Part shown: positions 17,816 to 26,783 of the stretch, piece after piece | Layout of the letters: every line of letters begins with the position of its first letter | Position numbering within the stretch: the stretch's first letter is position 1 | From: DTCV01 sp964641155 | GTDB lineage: Archaea; Thermoproteota; Thermoprotei_A; Sulfolobales; NBVN01 | Assembly (NCBI GenBank): GCA_964641155.1 | Contig: CAZXJO010000004.1 | Coordinates: 62,001-126,000, forward strand | DNA length: 64,000 nt | Direction of reading: 5' to 3' | Position numbers and translations under genes: made by a program | The notes under the pieces: generated by a model | Told to the model about the DNA's origin: nothing | Database searches by the model: none | What the model saw: only the letters and a program-made list of their open reading frames with translations

Positions 17816-18769
17816 GTGGGGGAGGTTGTGAGGGAGGTAAGTTACCGAGATTATTTGGAGTTCGTTGCTGGGAACAAGTCCTTAATCGTTGAGGGGAGTG
17901 AGATTTCCTTGTACCCGATCGAGGTTGAGAGGTTCTCACCAACTTCTGAGGAGTTGACCGATGTTTCCACTACTGTGTGGAGTTTCCCGGTGAGGGGGAG
18001 TTGGGGTACTCATAAGGGGGATTATAGGGGGAACTGGCCTCCTCAGATGGTTCGGGCGCTCATTGAGATGTACACCTCGCCGGGTGAGGTCGTACTGGAT
18101 CAGATGGTTGGGGGTGGGACCACGTGTGTTGAGGCCCGCATATTGGGGCGTAACTGCATCGGGGTTGACATAAACTACAACGCTGTCATCCTAACCCTTC
18201 ACAGGCTTTACTGGTTGGAGGAGAGTGTTAGGAGGTTTAAGGGCTCTACAGATTTGTCGGAGGTTAAGAACATCTCAAGTACTTGGAGCAAGATCTACTA
18301 CGGGGACGCTAGGGAGTTATCTGAGATCGGGGACGATTCCGTAGACCTAATTGCGACCCACCCCCCTTACTGGAACATCATCGATTACGGCGGTAGGGGT
18401 TGTTCGGAAGGTGACCTATCATGCGTTAACAAGCTTGAGGACTACTTAAGGCTCATCGATGAGGTTGCTGAGGAGGCTTACAGGGTCTTAAAACCCGGCA
18501 GGTACTTAGGGATCCTCGTAGGGGATACGAGGGTACGGAAGCACCACGTCCCGATAACATACCACGTGCTCAAAACGTTCATGGAGAAGGGGTTCATTCT
18601 GAAGGAGGAAGTGATTAAGATCCAGCACAAAATGAAGACGACTAGGGAGGTATGGAGTAAGCGGAGGGGGAGGGAATTCCTCCTCATATATCATGAAAAG
18701 CTATTCATATTTCGGAAGCCGGTACATCAGGCAGAACGCAAGAAGTATAGACTAAGCAGTATTTTATAG
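17816..18769 (+). CDS. DNA methyltransferase (N4-cytosine/N6-adenine type)
   Basis: The 317-residue protein has the AdoMet-binding motif DQMVGGGTTCVEA at about residues 96-108, preceded by GDYRGNWPPQM, and the catalytic motif IV ATHPPYWNII at about residue 180. The xPPY motif defines exocyclic-amino methyltransferases acting on A or C in DNA. No intact endonuclease partner is present, so it is an orphan or the survivor of a restriction-modification pair; the nuclease-like fragment upstream may be the remnant. The GTG start at 17816 gives the expected N-terminus. The RNA-methylating relatives cannot be excluded. Confidence 0.85.
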   Translation: MGEVVREVSYRDYLEFVAGNKSLIVEGSEISLYPIEVERFSPTSEELTDVSTTVWSFPVRGSWGTHKGDYRGNWPPQMVRALIEMYTSPGEVVLDQMVGGGTTCVEARILGRNCIGVDINYNAVILTLHRLYWLEESVRRFKGSTDLSEVKNISSTWSKIYYGDARELSEIGDDSVDLIATHPPYWNIIDYGGRGCSEGDLSCVNKLEDYLRLIDEVAEEAYRVLKPGRYLGILVGDTRVRKHHVPITYHVLKTFMEKGFILKEEVIKIQHKMKTTREVWSKRRGREFLLIYHEKLFIFRKPVHQAERKKYRLSSIL

Positions 18770-19227
18770 GTATTAGGGCGGGAGGTTATGAAGCTGTTTC
18801 TACGTAGCGTAAATTATGTTTACTACCTAGCCGATGGTCTGTTTCTAAGGTACCTCGGCCATATGCTCGGTACGTGGGTGTGTTGAGCCTGATGGGTGCG
18901 GGTGATTGGGTAGGTACTGGATGGACTTCTCCACTTCGAAAAACCTACGTTAAATGAGGAGGGGAAGGATGAAGGTCAGTACTAGACTGAAGCGGTCTAT
19001 GTAACATCTCCTTGAATCTCATTACTGTAACCAGGGAGTGAACGTGGAGAACTTATTTCGCGCTACTGACGTTGAGATTGCTTGGTTGGGTTGAGCTTCG
19101 GCTATCTTAAGTGATTTTACTCACCTTCCGTAGGGTTAATTCAATCTTTCTGGATAGCCCATGCTTCTCTCACAGCAAACTCACCTATTTTTAAGGTCTT
19201 CCACACTTAATTTGATCGGGTTACATC
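18770..19227. other. Gene-free stretch, probable decayed sequence
   Basis: There is no frame with coding character. Short pieces such as LLESHY and VNVENLFRATDVEIAWLG (about 19000-19095, plus strand) look like remnants of a helical protein broken by stops. The stretch probably belongs to the relic that begins at the tRNA gene. The last 30 bases hold the promoter of the uxaA pair. Confidence 0.3.
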
Positions 19228-19521
19228 ATGTTTAGGGATTTTACCCCTAAGTTCTTAGTCCATGATAAGAGGGATAACGTCGGTACAGCTATTGAGGACC
19301 TGAAGGCCGGTGAGGATGTGTACGGTATTTGCCTGTCTGACGGTTCTGCCGTCGTTGTTAAGGTCTTGAATGATGTTCCGTTAGGTCATAAGATAGCGTT
19401 GGTGGATTTGAAGGCCGGTGATAAGGTGTTTAAGTATGGTGAGATCATCGGGTTAGCGACTAAGGATATAAGGAGGGGGGAGCACGTGCATGTACATAAC
19501 ATTAGGAGCTGTAGGTGGTGA
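19228..19521 (+). CDS. UxaA-family dehydratase, small SAF-domain subunit
   Basis: The 97-residue protein is a complete SAF domain as found at the N-terminus of altronate or galactarate dehydratase. It has the DNVGTAIEDLKAGEDV start, the VVKVLNDVPLGHKIAL core and the GEIIGLATKDIRRGEHVHVHN ending. In bacteria this domain is usually fused to the large domain; here, as in many archaea and in SuyA, it is separate. The next gene starts 6 nt downstream. The pair would dehydrate an aldonic or aldaric acid or a similar hydroxyacid. Confidence 0.85.
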   Translation: MFRDFTPKFLVHDKRDNVGTAIEDLKAGEDVYGICLSDGSAVVVKVLNDVPLGHKIALVDLKAGDKVFKYGEIIGLATKDIRRGEHVHVHNIRSCRW

Positions 19522-19527
19522 GGGGGT

Positions 19528-20682
19528 ATGAAGTACACGTTCTTAGGTTATGAAAGGCCGGATGGTCGGGTAGGTATTAGGAATTACGTCGTGGTGATCC
19601 CGGTCGACGACGTATCCAACACCGCTGCTGAGGGAGTTACTAAGATTGTTTACGGCCCTAAAGCGTTGCTCCACCCTTACGGGAGGCTCCAGTTCGGAAA
19701 GGACTTAGACTTACACTTTAAGACGTTGATCGGTGCTGGGAGCAACCCTAACGTCGCTTCAGCCATAGTCATAGGGATCGAACCCAGTTGGACTAATAAG
19801 ATTGCTGACGGCATTGCCAGAACAGGTAAGCCGGTCGAGGCCTACTGGATCGAGGGTTTCGGCGACCTCAAAGTTGTTGAGAGGGCTGCCAGGAAGACTA
19901 AGGAATTCGTTCAGGAAGCCTCAGAGTTGGGGAGGAAGGAATACGACGTCTCGGAGCTGGTTGTGAGTATTAAGTGTGGGGAGTCCGACACCACCTCAGG
20001 TCTTGCTTCAAATCCGGCCGTCGGCGCGGCCGTTGATGAGTTAGTGGATAGGGGGGCCACGGTGATATTCGGTGAGACGACAGAGTTAACCGGGGCCGAA
20101 CACATCATAGCCAGGAGGATGGCTGACGATGAGTTGAGGAGTAAGTTCTTCGAAGTCTATAATGAGTACGTAAACTTCCTGAAGAGCCAAGGTGTTGACT
20201 TACTCGGCTCCCAGCCAACGCAGGGTAACATAGCGGGAGGCATATCAACGATTGAGGAGAAGGCGTTAGGCAACATACAGAAGACCGGTACGAAGCCGAT
20301 AGTGGATGTATTGGAACCCGCTCAGCCACCTAAGAAGAAAGGACTTAACTTCATGAACACGTCCTCAGCAGCTGCTGAAACACTCACCTTATTCGCGGCT
20401 GGGGGAGCTGTCGTGAACTTATTCACGACCGGTCAAGGCAACGTGGTTGGGAACCCCATAATGCCGGTCATAAAGATCACTGCAAACCCGAAAACGGTTA
20501 GGGTCATGGGTGACCACATAGATGTGGACCTCAGCGACTTACTACAGCTTAAGATACTGCTTAAGGAGGCGGGTGATAGGGTGCTGAACTACTTGCTGAG
20601 GGTGTGTTCGGGTAGGCTAACAGCTGCTGAGGCATTAAGACATGATGAATTCGTGCTCACAAGGCTTCATAGGAGTGCGTAG
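19528..20682 (+). CDS. UxaA-family dehydratase, large subunit
   Basis: The 384-residue protein matches the large domain of altronate/galactarate dehydratase: GRVGIRNYVVVIP near the start, VSIKCGESDTTSGLASNPAVG in the middle (a Cys likely to bind the catalytic iron), GETTELTGAEHI, and GQGNVVGNPIMPVIKITANP near the end. With the small subunit it forms one hydro-lyase. Altronate, galactarate, sulfolactate (SuyB-like) or another hydroxyacid could be the substrate. No sugar-acid pathway genes are adjacent, although several hydroxyacid dehydrogenases occur elsewhere in the window. Confidence 0.87.
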   Translation: MKYTFLGYERPDGRVGIRNYVVVIPVDDVSNTAAEGVTKIVYGPKALLHPYGRLQFGKDLDLHFKTLIGAGSNPNVASAIVIGIEPSWTNKIADGIARTGKPVEAYWIEGFGDLKVVERAARKTKEFVQEASELGRKEYDVSELVVSIKCGESDTTSGLASNPAVGAAVDELVDRGATVIFGETTELTGAEHIIARRMADDELRSKFFEVYNEYVNFLKSQGVDLLGSQPTQGNIAGGISTIEEKALGNIQKTGTKPIVDVLEPAQPPKKKGLNFMNTSSAAAETLTLFAAGGAVVNLFTTGQGNVVGNPIMPVIKITANPKTVRVMGDHIDVDLSDLLQLKILLKEAGDRVLNYLLRVCSGRLTAAEALRHDEFVLTRLHRSA

Positions 20683-20864
20683 GCGGAGGACGTAAATCAA
20701 CTAATTTCCCATACGTACGAGTCCTCAATAACTGGAAGCGTTTCCAAGCCGTCGAACAATCTAACGTGTCTAGGGGTCGAGTACTGTTTGATCAGTTAGC
20801 CCGTTACGTGTCCACGTTGAGGGCAGTAAAAAGTGGTTGTTGGGGGTTGAAGGCAGTGTGGGAG

Positions 20865-21896
20865 TTACCTAATTACTTGGATCGCGTTGAAGGGTTTCGC
20901 CCTCTTTACCTTACCTGTTAGGAGTCCGTGAGTTATTAGGGGTAGGGCTATCGTCGCGTCCACGTGTACTACCTTCTTTTTCGCCCTAGGCGATACCTTA
21001 CCCCAGCTGATCGCCTCCTCCAACGTAGCACCGCTCAAACCTCCCCACTGAGGCATGTCAGTTGTGAACTGAACTACGTACTCCAGGCCTTTGTAGTAGT
21101 TATGTGTCCCCTCTTCGTATTCCGCTATTAATGTCTGCGCGACTGTGACCAAGTTTACGTAGTCCTTAGGTACGCCCCCACCGACGTATATTGCTGAGAG
21201 TTTCTTCGACCTCCTACCCACCTCAACTAGTTGGCTGAAGTCCTTAACCATGTCAATGACTACTTTCTTACCCCTCCTATACGCCAGTAGGAGACCCATC
21301 CCATAACCACTGTCCACGAGTGCGGGTGAGAATATAGGTACCCCAGCCCTGTAGGCTGCCGATACTATGGAGTCTACCCCAACATCGTTTAAGTACTTAC
21401 CGAACTCGTGGAGGAATTCAGCGGATGAGTACACCTTACCGTCGGGTAGGGACTCGACGAACTCCCTTATCAGCCCCTCCATCCTTCTGTAGTCGTCCTC
21501 GCAGGCCACGGTGTCGTAAAACCTGTCATACCTGTACTTCAGAAGTACTTCATCATCGACACATGGATTAACTTTAAAGTACTTGAAGCCCATCGCCTCG
21601 TATATGTCCTCACTTATGTTAGCGCCTGTTGAGACAACAACATCTACGTACCTCTCCTCAATGAGCCACTTAACCATCTTCCAGATCCCGGCAGTGGACA
21701 TGGACCCAGCCAAGCCTAGGAAGACTGTGTTCTCAGGGTCTTCAACCATCTCGATCAGGGCTCCATAAGCCTCCGCGAGCGCCCTACCCTGAAACGACAG
21801 GTTATCCATAGAGAGAAGCAATTCGTGTACGCTCCTCTCACCAACCTCTAAAGCCTTAACCTCCCCATAAAAGAACCCAAGCCTCTCACAACCCAT
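20865..21896 (-). CDS. dys: Deoxyhypusine synthase
   Basis: The 343-residue protein has the family's NAD-binding segments (LAGSMSTAG and STGANISED), the SPALVDSGYGMG stretch and the active-site Lys in GGGVPKDYV at about residue 244. Deoxyhypusine synthase transfers the aminobutyl group of spermidine to a lysine of aIF5A. The catalytic Lys is kept, but the residue after it, His in the eukaryotic GGGxxKH motif, is Asp here. Archaea can have paralogues that act on other amines, so the acceptor is not certain. It is transcribed alone. Confidence 0.85.
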   Translation of the reverse strand: MGCERLGFFYGEVKALEVGERSVHELLLSMDNLSFQGRALAEAYGALIEMVEDPENTVFLGLAGSMSTAGIWKMVKWLIEERYVDVVVSTGANISEDIYEAMGFKYFKVNPCVDDEVLLKYRYDRFYDTVACEDDYRRMEGLIREFVESLPDGKVYSSAEFLHEFGKYLNDVGVDSIVSAAYRAGVPIFSPALVDSGYGMGLLLAYRRGKKVVIDMVKDFSQLVEVGRRSKKLSAIYVGGGVPKDYVNLVTVAQTLIAEYEEGTHNYYKGLEYVVQFTTDMPQWGGLSGATLEEAISWGKVSPRAKKKVVHVDATIALPLITHGLLTGKVKRAKPFNAIQVIR

Positions 21897-22513
21897 GGAA
21901 CACCCCAGATACGTTACAACTTAGACTTAAAAAGAATTCGTTGGGAGGTAAGGAAATACACGAACCCGTCCGCGGACCCCTTAGATGTCCATGATCCTCG
22001 ATTCCTCGGGAATTCCCAATTACATCAGAACTGCCCCAAGCTGCAATGAGGTAGGTGCATGCCTTAATGCTAACGGTGAAAAAGACGACTACTACTGCTC
22101 AGGATCGGTGACCTATTCCCAAACCCTGCAAACCCTTCTAAAGTATTAATGGCAGCTTTAACTAACACGGTGACTATCATACTAGGGAGTTTGAACTGGC
22201 TAATAGGGATTTAGATATGCTTTTAGGCGGTGTTTACACTTCCACGTCACTGGCTGTTAAAAACTTATCCGGGTGATGTGTTCTCTACCGCTAAACCACA
22301 TCTACGGTCTTCGCCGTTTAGGTGGTGTTATAATGACTTAGATATAAAGCTCAGTCGTTGCGGTGCTGCCTACGAGAACGTGTTGCCATAAGTCGGATCC
22401 AGCGATGTTGGGGGTTTGGTGTGATGGGTGGGTCTTCTATCGAATTCCTACGGTCTGGTGCGCGTCAGAACATCTTGGCGGACTTGAGGTAGGTTTTTGA
22501 GGCTTTTTCCGTC
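21897..22513. other. Intergenic region with possible decayed coding remnants
   Basis: No credible gene is present. A plus-strand stretch at about 22180-22275 reads REFELANRDLDMLLGG, then a short tail before a stop, vaguely like a HEPN-type helical protein. It is too short and broken to call. The right 100 bp hold only the 3' flank of the DUF401 gene. No tRNA or repeat was seen. Confidence 0.25.
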
Positions 22514-23791
22514 TTAGTAGAAGCTTTCTATCAGTAGTAGTGTGAGGGCTGTGGCGATGAGTGTAGCTGGTATTATTAGGGCTAGGGTCTTAGCTGGGTT
22601 GGCTTTGAAGTGGTCGACTGTTAGGGCAAAGCATGGGTGTATGGGGGAGATCATCACGCCCGCGGAGCCTCCTAGGTATGCGAGGAATAGGGTTGAGGCC
22701 TTGATTACTCCTTCGGGTGCTATGTAGTTAATCATTAGTGGGAGTGCTGAGACCTCATTATTTGTGGCGAAGCTCAAGATCATGGGTACTGTAACAACTA
22801 TCACTTCTTCCGGGAGGCCTGTGAATGAAAATGCGGCAAAGAATGTTTGAGGTGCTCCGGTGGTTATGAGTAGGTTCTTGAGGAGTAGTGTTTCTAAGAC
22901 TATGATGTATATCCTGGGTGTGGTAGCTAATTTCAATGCGTTCCTGAAATGACTTAACCTTACCTTAAGTATTAAGGCACTCAAAAAGTTGACTATGAGC
23001 AGGGAGTAGAGCAACTGTAGCTTAAGAACGAAGAGTAGGAATGCGAGCAGTGCTAGGGGCCACAAAGCTTTGATGAAGTCCTTCCACGAGCCATCGGCTA
23101 AGCCACACCTGACCCGCCTAAACGTGGGGTACGCGACCACGACCCCGGCCACAGCCAATACTACGAACCCAGGCCACGTAATAGATAGTATCACCTCGGG
23201 GGATGTGCTGAGTATGGCCGCACCCAGGATTATCCCGTGGTAGAGAGGCCAGCTCAGAATCCATACGTGGGAGAACCAGTAGTTGATGAATGCAGCCCCT
23301 TCAGGGCTCATACCCAACTCATCAATGTACCTCCCCCTCATAGCTATTGCCGAGATTAACGCGGCGCCAGGTATCGGTAGTAAGCCAACAACTGCTGGAA
23401 CCATGAAGCAACTACCGCGGCATCCCATACCTGAAGACCCCCTAACCAGGAGGTCTAAGTAACCCACCTCACGCAACGTTCCTGCCAGAAACAAGGTAAG
23501 GAACACGTAGATGAAGACGCTCAAATCAGTCCAACGAGTGAGGGCCACCAAGCCATTGATAAGTACTTCAAACCCCTCCATGACTAACGAAGCAACCGCA
23601 TAGGTGATAACCAAGGAAGTCAGAGCAATGACAACACCCCTACCCAACGCTGTGGAAGCGATGAGCAGGACACAACCGATGAAAAAGGCTGCAAGCTGCC
23701 ACATACCCAACGCCAACACAACAAAACTAATGAGGTAGCCCATAAAAACCTTACAGTTCAGGGGTCCCTTAAACCGGGACCTTGAAGGCAT
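22514..23791 (-). CDS. DUF401-family membrane protein (transporter-like)
   Basis: The 425-residue, strongly hydrophobic protein has about ten to eleven membrane segments. Motifs such as VPAVVGLLPIPGAALISA, FINYWFSHVW and the late GGSAGVMISPIHPCFALT are typical of the DUF401 family, which belongs to the ion-transporter-like membrane proteins and has no settled function. The two halves look related, as in inverted-repeat carriers. It is transcribed alone, with no pathway neighbour. Confidence 0.8.
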   Translation of the reverse strand: MPSRSRFKGPLNCKVFMGYLISFVVLALGMWQLAAFFIGCVLLIASTALGRGVVIALTSLVITYAVASLVMEGFEVLINGLVALTRWTDLSVFIYVFLTLFLAGTLREVGYLDLLVRGSSGMGCRGSCFMVPAVVGLLPIPGAALISAIAMRGRYIDELGMSPEGAAFINYWFSHVWILSWPLYHGIILGAAILSTSPEVILSITWPGFVVLAVAGVVVAYPTFRRVRCGLADGSWKDFIKALWPLALLAFLLFVLKLQLLYSLLIVNFLSALILKVRLSHFRNALKLATTPRIYIIVLETLLLKNLLITTGAPQTFFAAFSFTGLPEEVIVVTVPMILSFATNNEVSALPLMINYIAPEGVIKASTLFLAYLGGSAGVMISPIHPCFALTVDHFKANPAKTLALIIPATLIATALTLLLIESFY

Positions 23792-24108
23792 CTACAGAGA
23801 GTTCTCAGTCCAAGGTCAGCTTTGTAGCGCCTTCAATCACGTGAAATGCTACAATTCCAATCGAGCTACCCTGATACCCTCCTCAAGAAGTATTTAACAA
23901 TTATCGCCTACTCAAACTCAACAGCCCCCTACCATGACGCGGAGTTTAGAATGAAGAAAAGCAAGCCGTAGTGGTGGATTTGAAGACGAATATTTTGGCT
24001 TTACTTTTATCTGCTGTTAAGTGACCGAGCGTAACAAGGTAAGGCAACGAAGACGCTGCCGAGTTTCCAAGCCTGCCCATTACTACTATCGCTTTAATGA
24101 CATCCGAG
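23792..24108. other. Intergenic region, nothing recognised
   Basis: Short open frames here lack coding character. The first ~100 bp carry the promoter area of the DUF401 gene (minus strand). From about 24000 rightward the sequence becomes distinctly more AT-rich than the rest of the window. Confidence 0.3.
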
Positions 24109-24692
24109 TTATATCTTCTCCTTTTTTCGATGTATTTGCCTTACAATCCCAGCTAACAAATCCACTCTTGGAACTCTTTTCATGTAGTCTTTGTACGCAG
24201 CTCCAAACATTTCTTTATTTCCTATCATGGCGAGGTACAATAGAACAATCAACAACGCCCCAATAAGTAAGCTGACCCAGTGCTGTGCTATGAGAATTAA
24301 CGCGGTGATGATCAACGTATGACTCAGGAATTCGGGATGACGGACGAGGGCATANNNNNNNNNNNNNNNNNNNNNNNNNNNNNNNNNNNNNNNNNNNNNN
24401 NNNNNNNNNNNNNNNNNNNNNNNNNNNNNNNNNNNNNNNNNNNNNNNNNNNNNNACGCGGTGATGATCAACGTATGACTCAGGAATTCGGGATGACGGAC
24501 GAGGGCATACATCCCACTTTCAACAAGAGTTTCATAGAAAAATATTCCAAATATTAATGTTATCCATCCCATGCATGACGATATCCCCAAATTAGCCCAA
24601 TTATAGAAAAGCACGGAAACTATGATTAGCAAACAATATAAGACGACATATACGGTGTGAGCAACTGTATTAATGATGCTTTCCCCATCCAT
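24109..24692 (-). CDS. Isoprenylcysteine carboxyl methyltransferase-like membrane protein, split by an assembly gap
   Basis: The minus-strand frame enters the gap as ALVRHPEFLSHTLIITA, and the frame on the other side begins within the same sequence, continuing LILIAQHW. Removing the 100 Ns and one copy of the 55-bp duplication gives one continuous protein of about 142 residues with four membrane segments. MYALVRHPEF and the later FGAAYKDYMKRVPR match the AdoMet-binding ends of the ICMT/PEMT membrane methyltransferases. The substrate is unknown. The gene and its flanks are AT-rich, suggesting recent acquisition. Confidence 0.7.
24300..24509. repeat. 100-N gap flanked by an identical 55-bp duplication (assembly artefact)
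   Basis: The 55 bases at 24300-24354 are repeated exactly at 24455-24509 on either side of 100 Ns. This is what scaffolding leaves when two contigs share an overlap that was not merged. Collapsing the copies restores the reading frame of the methyltransferase, so no sequence is probably missing. Confidence 0.85.
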
Positions 24693-25183
24693 GTTCCTCT
24701 ACCCGATGCTCTAATTCTCCTCTCTTTCCTGAATCGATTTCCTTGTTCCTTGAAGACTTTTAAGTATTTCAATCCCTCTTCATCAAAATTCTTTTCGGTG
24801 GTAAAACAGCTGAGGACCTACATCCTTCAGCTAAGCATCTTTCAAGTTCATCTTAATCAATAATTTCTTTGAGGATTATGCTTTCCTTCCCTTAACTTCT
24901 TAAGCCGATTTTCAAAACCTCATGTGCTTTGCTGGAAGGCAGATTGACTAAATCCAGCAAACACAATAATCGTAAGCCGTCCTCCTGCTCCTAAAAACCT
25001 TTAACTCGTTGAACCCAGCCACCACCCCTGCGTAATCTTCATGTAGTTTGAAACCCTTTTAGGGAATGCGTGCGTGAGGTTACTAGCACTGATTATTGCG
25101 TAGTAGGTATCGAATACGTGGACCTAACATGTGTGGGGTAATGGTCTTCTCCCACTATGTCAATTAGGGATTAACCTAAGGGC
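24693..25183. other. Intergenic AT-rich stretch with a possible gene remnant
   Basis: On the minus strand, about 24708-24800 reads EEGLKYLKVFKEQGNRFRKE before a stop. It is lysine-rich and protein-like but has no convincing start or family. The rest up to 25183 shows no gene. The left half shares the low GC of the adjoining methyltransferase. Confidence 0.25.
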
Positions 25184-25978
25184 TTAACCGTAGTAGGCTT
25201 CGAGTAGGAACATCAGGATAAGCCCTATTAGTAGGGCGAACGTTGCCTTAACCTCCCTCCTCTCCGAGTGGGTCTCCGGTATGACTTCGTGGCTGACTAC
25301 GTATATCATGGCCCCCGCGGCGAATGAGAGCATGTAGGGGAGGATTTGAGTGGACATCATAGCTAGGGCGGCTGCGAGGGCGGCGGCTACGGGCTCCACT
25401 GCACCGCTAATTACCGCCATCCATAAGGCCTTCCTGGCGCTCCAAACGGATGATGCCAGTGGGAGGGACACGGCTAATCCCTCAGGTATGTTCTGGATAC
25501 CTATGGCTAGAGCCAACACCACACCCCCTCTCAGCGAATCCACTACCGATGCCCCGACCGCCGCACCTTCAGGCACGTTATGTATGATTACGGCTAGGGC
25601 TAGGAGCCAGGCAGCCCTGACCCTCTTCCTGAGGACCTCAGACCCTTCATAACCCTTAACGATGTGTTCGTGGGGTAAGACCCTATCCATAGCGTTGATG
25701 GTTAGAGCACCTAACACGAAGCCAACTACCGTGGGGACAGCACCACCTACCTCTATGGCCGGTATTAGGAGTGAGGTGAAGGATGCTGACAGCATAACAC
25801 CGGCGGCAAACCCCATACCGTAGGGGATTATACTGCTACCCGCCCTAACTCCCGCTAAGGCTGGGAGGGCACCGACAACTGTGAGTAAAAAGCCTATACA
25901 CGCAGCCAAGAACCCCTGAACGATCACTGAATCGGTTACTTCCTGAACCACCGTAACTATGACTGATATTGGGTCCAA
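25184..25978 (-). CDS. ZIP-family metal transporter
   Basis: The protein has about eight membrane segments. The paired transport-site motifs in the fourth and fifth segments read HNVPEGAAVG and IQNIPEGLAV, as in zinc/iron ZIP carriers; the second has Gln-Asn where many have His-Asn. ZIPs move Zn2+ or Fe2+ into the cytoplasm. The frame extends to 26077, but a TATA box (minus strand, about 26010-26019) lies inside that extension, so TTG 25978 at the start of LDPISVIVTVVQ is preferred. It sits downstream of the MBL gene on the same strand. Confidence 0.87.
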   Translation of the reverse strand: MDPISVIVTVVQEVTDSVIVQGFLAACIGFLLTVVGALPALAGVRAGSSIIPYGMGFAAGVMLSASFTSLLIPAIEVGGAVPTVVGFVLGALTINAMDRVLPHEHIVKGYEGSEVLRKRVRAAWLLALAVIIHNVPEGAAVGASVVDSLRGGVVLALAIGIQNIPEGLAVSLPLASSVWSARKALWMAVISGAVEPVAAALAAALAMMSTQILPYMLSFAAGAMIYVVSHEVIPETHSERREVKATFALLIGLILMFLLEAYYG

Positions 25979-26102
25979 ACAGATCGACCACAGGAATTCT
26001 TTATGCGTCGACGCAGATATAAAGTTATAGTACATACGTGAATGAAGAACTCGCTTTACGTGGGGACTATCCCCCACTTACTGCTTAAAAATTGTTTATG
26101 TC

Positions 26103-26783
26103 TTAGTAGAGGAATTGCTTGTTTATCTTCTCACGTATGGGGTTCGTGAAGGGGATGAGGTCTCTCCATATGCCTGAAAGTTTCTCTAATGCGTACTCTA
26201 TGTGGTCGTGGGCGTTTGAAAGTAGAAATATTCCGTGGCCTGGGAGCATTGCGTCCGCCCTAACTTCAGTTAACTTCTCTAATGACTGCCTGTACATCTT
26301 GAGGTTTGTCTCAGCGCTCATAACTCCTAGATCTCCCCAGCTCATGACGGTGTCCCCCGTGAACAGTATTTTCCTACCATCGCGTTGGGTAAGCAGGCAT
26401 ATGCAGTCGATGGTGTGTCCGGGTGTGTGGGTTACTTTGAGGTCGTAGTCACCTATGTTCAGGACATCACCGTCCCGTAACTTTATGTCTGCCTCCATAG
26501 CCACCTTCTCCCTCAACAACCTCGGGTACGGGTTCACGCCCCCGAATAAGTTCCCGTTCTCCAGGTAGGGTACCCCTGCCTCATGTATGGCTATCTTACA
26601 ACCTGTTAGTTCTTTAATGGCCTTAGCCCCGCGTGAGTGGTCCCAGTGATGATGCGTTAGAATTATTAACTCTATGTCCTCAGGTGAAAAGCCAAGGTTT
26701 CTAACACTCTCAATAACGCTATTATCCAGCCCTGCACCGGCATCGATTAGGTATAGGGAATCCCCGCCCCTGATCAAGTACAC
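26103..26783 (-). CDS. Metallo-beta-lactamase-fold hydrolase, 5' end disrupted
   Basis: The zinc site motif LTHHHWDHSRG (HxHxDH) and the later HTPGHTIDC, FTGDTVMS and LPGHG define a glyoxalase II-like MBL hydrolase. The GTG at 26783 is the first usable start in this frame, but protein-like sequence continues upstream in frame (VAAGRFYYTNPLNCN). A TATA box at 26893-26900 followed by ATG-ATG at 26875-26870 is exactly placed for a leaderless start in another frame. A single missing base near 26864 would join the two. The substrate is unknown. Confidence 0.8.
   Translation of the reverse strand: MYLIRGGDSLYLIDAGAGLDNSVIESVRNLGFSPEDIELIILTHHHWDHSRGAKAIKELTGCKIAIHEAGVPYLENGNLFGGVNPYPRLLREKVAMEADIKLRDGDVLNIGDYDLKVTHTPGHTIDCICLLTQRDGRKILFTGDTVMSWGDLGVMSAETNLKMYRQSLEKLTEVRADAMLPGHGIFLLSNAHDHIEYALEKLSGIWRDLIPFTNPIREKINKQFLY

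Noticed and set aside
22180..22275. A HEPN-type toxin gene remnant
   Set aside because: The match is a single short helical stretch before a stop; too little to support a family call.
24300..24509. The 55-bp direct repeat as a target-site duplication or true repeat
   Set aside because: The copies flank a 100-N run and merge into one reading frame, so an unmerged contig overlap explains them better.
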